From: an uncultured Prevotella sp.
GTDB lineage: Bacteria > Bacteroidota > Bacteroidia > Bacteroidales > Bacteroidaceae
NCBI GenBank assembly: GCA_938018155.1
Contig: CALIIG010000161.1
Location: 1 to 5,394, forward strand
Reading direction: 5' to 3'
Length of the DNA stretch: 5,394 bases
The notes beneath the pieces are model-generated. The model did not search any database. It was given only the letters and a program-made list of their open reading frames with translations, and was not told the DNA's origin. A program made the position numbers and the translations under genes. Shown piece by piece: positions 1 through 3,427 of this stretch (positions are counted from its first letter, which is position 1; the number at the start of each line of letters is the position of its first letter).

Positions 1-19
1 TACAAAGCACAATATCAAC

Positions 20-57
20 AATCCCTGCTACGGACAAAACCGTGGCAGGGATTTTGC
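20..57 (+). terminator. intrinsic terminator of an upstream gene outside the window
   Basis: The arms at 20-33 and 40-53 form a 14-bp stem with a single G-T wobble and a 6-nt loop (ACAAAA). The right arm runs into ATTTTGCG, so the T-rich side is on the plus strand. It most likely ends a plus-strand gene lying left of the window. Transcription from the minus strand would leave the stem into GTTGATATTG, a poorer T-tract, so bidirectional use is less likely. Confidence 0.75.
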
Positions 58-114
58 GTTATGACATGGCAAAAACTATGTACAGGGATACGAAAGATGG
101 TGTAAATCCGGCAC

Positions 115-224
115 GAAAATAGTACTATCCAAGGGTAAGGATGATACTATCCAGACCCAGGGATAATACTATCCAGACCCAGGGATGATTCTATTCAATC
201 TTAAGGATGATACCGTTCAAACCT
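115..224. repeat. five 22-bp tandem repeat units
   Basis: Five contiguous 22-bp units lie at 115-136, 137-158, 159-180, 181-202 and 203-224. Units 2 and 3 match at 20 of 22 positions. Units 1, 4 and 5 are more diverged, so the array decays towards both ends. The core is GGATGATACTATCCAGACCC. Each inner unit carries a partial dyad, clearest in unit 3, where GGATA (161-165) and TATCC (170-174) flank ATAC. No spacers separate the units, so it is not a CRISPR array. The array lies 90 bp downstream of the lipoprotein stop and about 60 bp after the terminator hairpin. Its role is unknown; protein-binding sites or a mobile-repeat remnant are both possible. Confidence 0.9.
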
Positions 225-313
225 GAGAAAGGCACCTTTCATGGCCGCGGATGGCGCAACATACAACGGAAAACCGTGTAAAGCTCCACCCTCTGCAATG
301 CCTGAGCCGTGAA

Positions 314-709
314 TTACCGCCTCATCGGCCCGCGATGGCGGGGCGCAACATAGGGAAATGTTTCCATGGACGCCACGCGGCCATTGCGGAAACTGATCAG
401 AACCACGTCGCAATCGCCGTTCTGCTGTTGGTTAAAGCGATACTCCCACTGCTCCAGACCGTCCTCGGTAAAGCGGCGATAATCGGGCTGGCACTTCATA
501 ATGGCGTGCACCTCCTCGGGCGTTTGCCCCTGATGTATGCGGTTAAGTGCCGCTCCCGACGATATTCCCAGTGCCGTACAAGAGGCAAATACCAACACTG
601 AAAGCACGGCAACAAGAGCACCGTGTGCAATCTTCCTCCCCCTTTTCCTGCCGAAAGCCGGGCCGTGGAGGCCGGCCGTTTTCTGGATTTTCAACAAAAA
701 TTTCTTCAT
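314..709 (-). CDS. BamE/SmpA-like outer-membrane lipoprotein (131 aa)
   Basis: This is a small predicted lipoprotein. The N-terminus starts MKK and has an unusually long basic region (residues 1-29), then a hydrophobic stretch (31-42) ending in a lipobox-like V-F-A-S-C with the lipidated cysteine at 44; Phe at -3 is tolerated but atypical. Residues 57-118 resemble the SmpA/OmlA/BamE fold: I-x-x-G-Q-T-P-E-E-V (58-67), a conserved Pro at 75, W-E-Y at 88-90, then the last strand D-V-V-L-I-S-F-R-N-G-R-V (101-112). In proteobacteria BamE is a lipoprotein of the beta-barrel assembly complex, but this fold is common in unrelated small lipoproteins, so a BAM role here is not shown. The ATG at 709 is supported by a -7 promoter box about 25 nt upstream. 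The gene diverges from the PrsW-family gene. The basic tail (RHRGPMRR) looks unremarkable. Confidence is good that the gene is real, and moderate for the fold. Confidence 0.8.
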   Translation of the reverse strand: MKKFLLKIQKTAGLHGPAFGRKRGRKIAHGALVAVLSVLVFASCTALGISSGAALNRIHQGQTPEEVHAIMKCQPDYRRFTEDGLEQWEYRFNQQQNGDCDVVLISFRNGRVASMETFPYVAPRHRGPMRR

Positions 710-734
710 TTCCCAACAGTTTTATAGCTTGTTT

Positions 735-743
735 GCAAAGATA
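735..743 (-). promoter_or_regulatory. -7 promoter element of the lipoprotein gene
   Basis: Read on the minus strand, 743-735 is TATCTTTGC, an exact match to the Bacteroidota -7 consensus TAnnTTTG. It predicts a transcription start near 728 and a leader of about 19 nt before the ATG at 709. No convincing TTG-type -33 element sits at the expected spacing (about 763-767), so strength or activator dependence cannot be judged. Confidence 0.6.
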
Positions 744-847
744 GGCAAAACTCCCATACGCCTTTCCACTTTCCATAAATTTAACAAAAGAATCAGTCAA
801 AAAGGCCTTTCCCGTGCCCGTTTCGTGACAGAAGACAGATTTTTTCG

Positions 848-856
848 TATATTTGC
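848..856 (+). promoter_or_regulatory. -7 promoter element of the PrsW-family gene
   Basis: TATATTTGC at 848-856 matches TAnnTTTG exactly and lies 25 nt before the ATG at 882, giving a short A-rich leader of about 20 nt without a Shine-Dalgarno box. The nearest -33 candidate is the weak TTTCG at 821-825. Together with the minus-strand box at 735-743 it frames a divergent control region of about 105 bp. Confidence 0.6.
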
Positions 857-881
857 TTGCACAAATTAAAAACAAAGACAG

Positions 882-1907
882 ATGATTATCGTTACACGGA
901 ACATGCGCGACTATGGTCCTTACGATGAGCAAACGGTGGCATCGTTCGTGCGTGAGGGCCGTTTGCTGCTGCATGATAAGGCACGCGACGCTGCAACAGG
1001 CCGCGAAGGAACCGTCGAAGAGCTGCTCAAGGCACGCGGAATACATGCCGAAGCTGTCAGCGGAGGCTCGTTGTCGAAACAGCTTGCCCACGTAGGGGCC
1101 GAATTTATATATCCTCATGCCGACCTCACGGCGCACCGGTTGATGGAGGATAAGCGTCTGCTTGCCCTGGCCACAGTGGGGCTTGGACTGTCGGTTATTA
1201 TGCTCTTTCCCGTCGGCGGTTACCTTGCCTTCTATGTCATATCGCTTTATTTCGCCCTGATTTGGGGCTTGTTCTTTGCCTATTTCTTCCGCACGCGACA
1301 GGTTTCGTGGAAGACAACCGCGTCAACCTTTTTCTTAACGCAGGCCGGTGTTTTCGTCATTTTTTCGGGATTAAACCGCCTTAACTTCTTCTATATTTTT
1401 ACACACGCTCCCTTTCCCTTCAGTGTTATAGGGTTTATATTGGGTGTAGGTGTTACCGAAGAGCTGGCAAAGATGCTGCCTTTGCTCATTATCGAACGGC
1501 GTGCACGCGAGCCTCTGCTCCCCCAGACGATGGTTTACTACGGCCTGATGGCCGGAATAGCCTTCGGTGTATTTGAGGGTGTAGAATACCAGACATCGGT
1601 AAACATGCAGGCCGATTATGTAACAGCCTTTGTTTTAAACATTGCCCGCCTCACGTCACTGCCCTTTTTGCACGCCATCTGGTGCGGTATGGCGGGCTAT
1701 TTTGTAGGTATGGCCGGCCTTTATCCGCGCTATCGCAAGGTGCTTTACACGCTTGCCCTTGCCATTCCGGCCACGCTTCACGGCCTCTACGACACGTTTG
1801 CGTCGGTCTCTTACCTCGTATCGCTCGGCATCGGCTTCCTTAGTGTGCTTCTGCTAATGGCTTATTTGCGAAAGAGCAGCAGCCTCAGGGAGCGACTGCG
1901 ACAATAG
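882..1907 (+). CDS. PrsW-family intramembrane metalloprotease with N-terminal GYF-like domain (341 aa)
   Basis: This is a predicted polytopic inner-membrane protease. Residues 1-50 resemble a GYF_2-type domain (R-D-Y-G-P-Y-D-E-Q-T-V at 9-19, then V-R-E-G-R-L at 23-28), which is common at the N-terminus of Bacteroidota membrane proteins. After a soluble linker (to about 90), some eight hydrophobic segments run from 93 to 328. The PrsW signature is complete: E193-E194-x-x-K197, F228-x-x-x-E232, H264 in a membrane segment (F-L-H-A-I-W-C-G) and H300-x-x-x-D304. The Glu and His residues would form the active site. B. subtilis PrsW cuts the anti-sigma factor RsiW at site 1 to release SigW, but no sigma or anti-sigma gene lies in this window, so the substrate is unknown. 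The ATG at 882 fits both the GYF-domain start and the promoter at 848. The stop is TAG, with no clear terminator after it. Members of this superfamily may also be non-proteolytic or CAAX-like enzymes. Confidence 0.9.
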   Translation: MIIVTRNMRDYGPYDEQTVASFVREGRLLLHDKARDAATGREGTVEELLKARGIHAEAVSGGSLSKQLAHVGAEFIYPHADLTAHRLMEDKRLLALATVGLGLSVIMLFPVGGYLAFYVISLYFALIWGLFFAYFFRTRQVSWKTTASTFFLTQAGVFVIFSGLNRLNFFYIFTHAPFPFSVIGFILGVGVTEELAKMLPLLIIERRAREPLLPQTMVYYGLMAGIAFGVFEGVEYQTSVNMQADYVTAFVLNIARLTSLPFLHAIWCGMAGYFVGMAGLYPRYRKVLYTLALAIPATLHGLYDTFASVSYLVSLGIGFLSVLLLMAYLRKSSSLRERLRQ

Positions 1908-1984
1908 AAACCCTCTGCCCTAACATTGATTACGGAGATATGCTGTACCATATTAAAAATATCCCCACATTGGTTTCTCACCGT

Positions 1985-1995
1985 CCCCCTAACTT
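1985..1995 (+). repeat. possible decayed fragment of the CCCCCTAACTTAGGGGG element
   Basis: CCCCCTAACTT matches the left half and centre of the hairpin core found complete at 2506, 2572 and 2638. The right arm is lost (TTATGCGATAAGG follows). The match is only 11 nt, but a C5 run joined to TAACTT is unlikely to be accidental so close to four full copies. Confidence 0.4.
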
Positions 1996-2094
1996 TTATG
2001 CGATAAGGAATACTTCTTTTTGCTATTTAAGATACGGTTAATTGTCAGTCTGCCAAGCCTTAAATACGTAAACTGTTATGTGGTAGTGCCCGTC

Positions 2095-2197
2095 GCGTTG
2101 TTCTGAAAACGTCAGTGTTCGACGGCCGTCAGCAGTGCGTACGGCGACCGCCGAACGATGGGTGTGACGGCCGTCAACAACGCTGCTGACGGCCGCC
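2095..2197. repeat. cluster of GACGGCCGTC palindromes and nested inverted repeats
   Basis: GACGGCCGTC, a perfect 10-bp palindrome, occurs at 2121-2130 and 2166-2175 (extended there to TGACGGCCGTCA, 2165-2176) and as GACGGCCGCC at 2188-2197. The segments 2121-2135 and 2183-2197 form an inverted repeat paired at 14 of 15 positions across 47 nt. Further inverted pairs are GCGTTGTT (2095-2102) with AACAACGC (2176-2183), GTTCG (2117-2121) with CGAAC (2152-2156), and CGGCG (2142-2146) with CGCCG (2149-2153). These structures compete with each other. The block is more GC-rich than its flanks and has no coding potential. It may be a REP-like element or a cluster of binding sites. Confidence 0.8.
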
Positions 2198-2273
2198 ACA
2201 CAATGACCTATACGGCAGAAAGGGGATTCGTCAGCCTGTAATCGTTCGGAGAAGATACCGGAATGGCCTGACG

Positions 2274-2317
2274 TAATCGGTGGGTACGTGCCCCCTAATC
2301 GGTGGGTACATACCCCC
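2274..2317. repeat. two 22-bp tandem units with GGGTA/TACCC dyads
   Basis: Units 2274-2295 and 2296-2317 both read TAATCGGTGGGTAC followed by a variable trio (GTG or ATA) and C5, matching at 20 of 22 positions. The second unit contains the dyad GGGTA-CA-TACCC; in the first it is broken at one base. The C5 of unit 2 is also the first arm of the inverted hairpin element that follows, so the two repeats overlap by five bases. Confidence 0.85.
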
Positions 2318-2343
2318 TAAGTTAGGGGGATGGGGGTCTGAAC
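2313..2343 (-). repeat. inverted single copy of the GTTCAGACCCCC hairpin element
   Basis: Read on the minus strand this is GTTCAGACCCCCA-T-CCCCCTAACTTAGGGGG, identical apart from one base to the core of the three 66-bp units at 2479-2676 but in the opposite orientation. The half-palindromes CCCCCTA and TAGGGGG can fold around a 3-nt loop. It lacks the flanks of the 66-bp unit, so the shared 31-bp core is probably the elementary unit. TCTACTATCCAG, which resembles the left-hand 22-bp array, lies 8 bp after it (2352-2363). Confidence 0.85.
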
Positions 2344-2418
2344 AACCTCATTCTACTATCCAGTCAAATAAAAATACGAGGGAAAAACTATTAATTCTCC
2401 AGCCCAGACAAGAGAAAA

Positions 2419-2457
2419 GTAATGCCCTGCACGCGTGAAAAACGTACAGGGCATTAC
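2419..2457 (-). terminator. strong hairpin, likely terminator facing minus-strand transcription
   Basis: GTAATGCCCTG (2419-2429) and CAGGGCATTAC (2447-2457) form a perfect 11-bp stem, extended after one mismatch by ACG/CGT (2431-2433 with 2443-2445), with loop CGTGAAAAA. On the minus strand the stem is followed by TTTTCTCTT, a reasonable T-rich tail; on the plus strand it is followed by GCCGTTTAG, which is not. It would therefore stop transcripts from the secreted-protein gene, although it lies about 240 bp beyond that stop codon on the far side of the 66-bp repeats. Confidence 0.6.
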
Positions 2458-2478
2458 GCCGTTTAGTGAGGTTGGAGG

Positions 2479-2676
2479 AGATTTCGGCTACCGTTCAGAC
2501 CCCCAGCCCCCTAACTTAGGGGGCACGTGCACACGAAAAAAGGGAGGTTTCGGCTACCGTTCAGACCCCCAGCCCCCTAACTTAGGGGGCTTGTACACAC
2601 GAAAAAAGGGAGGCTTCATTCATCGTTCAGACCCCCAGCCCCCTAACTTAGGGGGCACGAGCACACGAAAAAAGGG
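2479..2676 (+). repeat. three 66-bp tandem repeats with GC-rich hairpin core
   Basis: Units lie at 2479-2544, 2545-2610 and 2611-2676. Each holds CGTTCAGACCCCCA, then the hairpin GCCCCCTA-ACT-TAGGGGGC (2506-2524, 2572-2590, 2638-2656), then a 6-nt variable block (ACGTGC, TTGTAC, ACGAGC), then ACACGAAAAAAGGG. Units 1 and 2 share TTTCGGCTAC before the core, while unit 3 has CTTCATTCAT. Because 66 is divisible by three, one plus-strand frame stays open and yields a 22-residue periodic peptide. That frame has only a GTG start inside a hairpin loop and is judged non-coding. The array starts 17 bp past the stop codon of the minus-strand gene and may end or protect its mRNA. Near identity implies recent duplication. 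Confidence 0.92.
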
Positions 2677-2693
2677 GCTCGAGCGATAAGAAT

Positions 2694-3257
2694 TTACTTC
2701 ACGGTGAAGGTCGTTACCTTCATACCGTTTTTGGTATTCTCCGTATTAGGGTCGCCGATAACGATGCCATACTCGCCCGGTTCAAGGTCGTTCAGAACCA
2801 GATAGTATGAGTTTTTGCCGTAGCGTTTGGCGTCATAGTCGACACTCGACAGGTTATTCGACTCGGTTTTTGACAGTGTTCCCGACTCGGCCAGCTGATA
2901 ACGGCGTTCCTTTCCCTTTACTTCGAACTTAAAAATGCTGATGAACGACTGCGGGTCGGTAGCGTTGTCCTTGGCCTTCACAATAAGGCGCGTGGTGCGT
3001 CCACCCTGTACCGTGCTCTTCGATGTGGTGCCGGCAACGGTTAAACGCGATTTTACCTTGCCTATTCCGGTAAGGTAAAGGCTTGCCCCTGCCTTGGTTT
3101 TTACGGTTCCGTTCTCTCTTGTGAGAAGGGTTCCCTTGCTGTTTGATGTCAGAAGAAGGGTTTGTTCTGCGAACTCAGGCTCTGCAACCGATACCTGTGC
3201 CTGTGCACCTGACGCGAAGAAGAGACCCATAAGGAATACTAAAATTAACTTTTTCAT
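2694..3257 (-). CDS. secreted protein of unknown function (187 aa)
   Basis: An N-terminal signal peptide is clear: MKK, a hydrophobic core (residues 4-16) and a type I signal peptidase site A-Q-A after residue 20, so the mature protein is about 167 residues. There is no lipobox cysteine and no visible C-terminal sorting domain, which suggests a periplasmic or released product. The mature part is rich in Thr, Lys, Ser and Gly with alternating hydrophobic residues, which suggests a beta-sandwich. Distinct stretches are K-T-K-A-G-A-S-L-Y-L-T-G-I-G-K-V-K-S (53-70), K-A-K-D-N-A-T-D-P-Q-S-F (94-105), F-K-F-E-V-K-G-K-E-R-R (109-119) and L-E-P-G-E-Y-G-I-V-I (158-167). It resembles conserved hypothetical proteins of Bacteroidales as far as memory allows, and no function can be assigned. 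The ATG start is supported by the signal peptide and a good promoter upstream. It forms a single-gene unit. Confidence 0.85.
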   Translation of the reverse strand: MKKLILVFLMGLFFASGAQAQVSVAEPEFAEQTLLLTSNSKGTLLTRENGTVKTKAGASLYLTGIGKVKSRLTVAGTTSKSTVQGGRTTRLIVKAKDNATDPQSFISIFKFEVKGKERRYQLAESGTLSKTESNNLSSVDYDAKRYGKNSYYLVLNDLEPGEYGIVIGDPNTENTKNGMKVTTFTVK

Positions 3258-3271
3258 AAAACGTAAATAAA

Positions 3272-3305
3272 GTTTTTAAGTAATACTATATAAATAATTA
3301 AAAAC
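3272..3305 (-). promoter_or_regulatory. AT-rich inverted repeat in the leader of the secreted-protein gene
   Basis: GTTTTTAA and TTAAAAAC (3272-3279 and 3298-3305) form a perfect 8-bp inverted repeat around 18 nt, inside the roughly 54-nt leader between the predicted transcription start (about 3311) and the ATG at 3257. With one G-C pair the stem is weak, so this may be chance in AT-rich DNA. If real, it could affect mRNA stability. Confidence 0.25.
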
Positions 3306-3317
3306 AAGTTACTATAT

Positions 3318-3349
3318 GCAAAGATATACCCTTTTGCTGTATACAACAA
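3318..3349 (-). promoter_or_regulatory. promoter of the secreted-protein gene
   Basis: On the minus strand the -7 box TATCTTTGC lies at 3326-3318. A TTGTTG lies at 3349-3344, with its first TTG 20 nt upstream of the -7 box, inside the 19-21 nt spacing of the Bacteroidota TTTG/TAnnTTTG promoter. This is the best promoter in the window. It starts a transcript separate from the LTA-synthase-type gene, whose terminator lies just upstream. Confidence 0.75.
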
Positions 3350-3378
3350 CGGTTTTGTACATTTTTCTTATATATTTT

Positions 3379-3423
3379 TTGCAAAAGCCCGCATCTCCGG
3401 GTATGAAATACGGGCTTTTGCAA
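3379..3423 (-). terminator. terminator of the LTA-synthase-family gene
   Basis: GCAAAAGCCCG (3381-3391) pairs perfectly with CGGGCTTTTGC (3411-3421), extended by two T-A pairs (3379-3380 with 3422-3423), around a 19-nt loop. Its first base is only 4 nt past the TAA at 3428-3430. The GC core GCCCG/CGGGC flanked by AAAA and TTTT is typical of terminators usable from both strands, but no plus-strand gene ends here. Confidence 0.8.
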
Positions 3424-3427
3424 GAGT

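Larger units (their letters stand above)
1..313. other. gene-free left end of the window
   Basis: No convincing coding region is visible between the left edge and the stop codon of the lipoprotein gene at 314. The stretch holds a terminator-like hairpin (20-53), an unstructured spacer (about 58-114), five 22-bp tandem units (115-224) and a small perfect inverted repeat GAAAGG-CA-CCTTTC at 227-240. The small repeat lies about 75 bp beyond the lipoprotein stop and could be a weak transcription end for it, but it has no clear T-tract. Open frames running through here on either strand lack a plausible start context or domain. Confidence 0.6.
1908..2693. other. repeat-rich convergent intergenic region without genes
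   Basis: This stretch of nearly 790 bp lies between the 3' ends of the plus-strand PrsW-family gene and the minus-strand secreted-protein gene. The first part (1908-2090) shows only weak AT-rich inverted repeats and a fragment CCCCCTAACTT at 1985-1995. From 2095 onward it is almost continuous repeats and hairpins, listed separately. The only open frame of any length (2435-2689, plus) is an artefact of the 66-bp repeat. No strong terminator follows the PrsW-family stop directly, so read-through into the repeats from both sides is plausible and the hairpins may serve as transcript ends. Confidence 0.7.

Noticed and set aside
115..224. CRISPR-like array
   Set aside because: The 22-bp units are contiguous with no unique spacers, and no cas genes are present. 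The 66-bp array (2479-2676) also lacks true spacers: its variable parts are only 6-10 nt and are partly shared.
249..351. Short duplication of the lipoprotein C-terminal coding sequence (GCGCAACATA near 254 and again near 342)
   Set aside because: Only about 10-17 nt match, with a gap, and the downstream copy is in another frame. It may be a trace of a small duplication but is too short to support a claim.
543..1136. Minus-strand open frame of 197 codons spanning the divergent promoter region
   Set aside because: It overlaps the start of the PrsW-family gene and most of the lipoprotein signal region, contains both promoter boxes, and has an unnatural cysteine-rich composition.
1937..1963. 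Terminator for the PrsW-family gene (GATAT...ATATC)
   Set aside because: The stem is only 5 bp of mostly A-T pairs, with no T-tract after it.
2435..2689. Open frame coding for a peptide with three 22-residue repeats (R-S-D-P-Q-P-P-N-L-G-G)
   Set aside because: It begins with GTG inside a hairpin loop, has no promoter or leader, and stays open only because the DNA repeat length (66) is a multiple of three. The differences between units do not favour silent changes.
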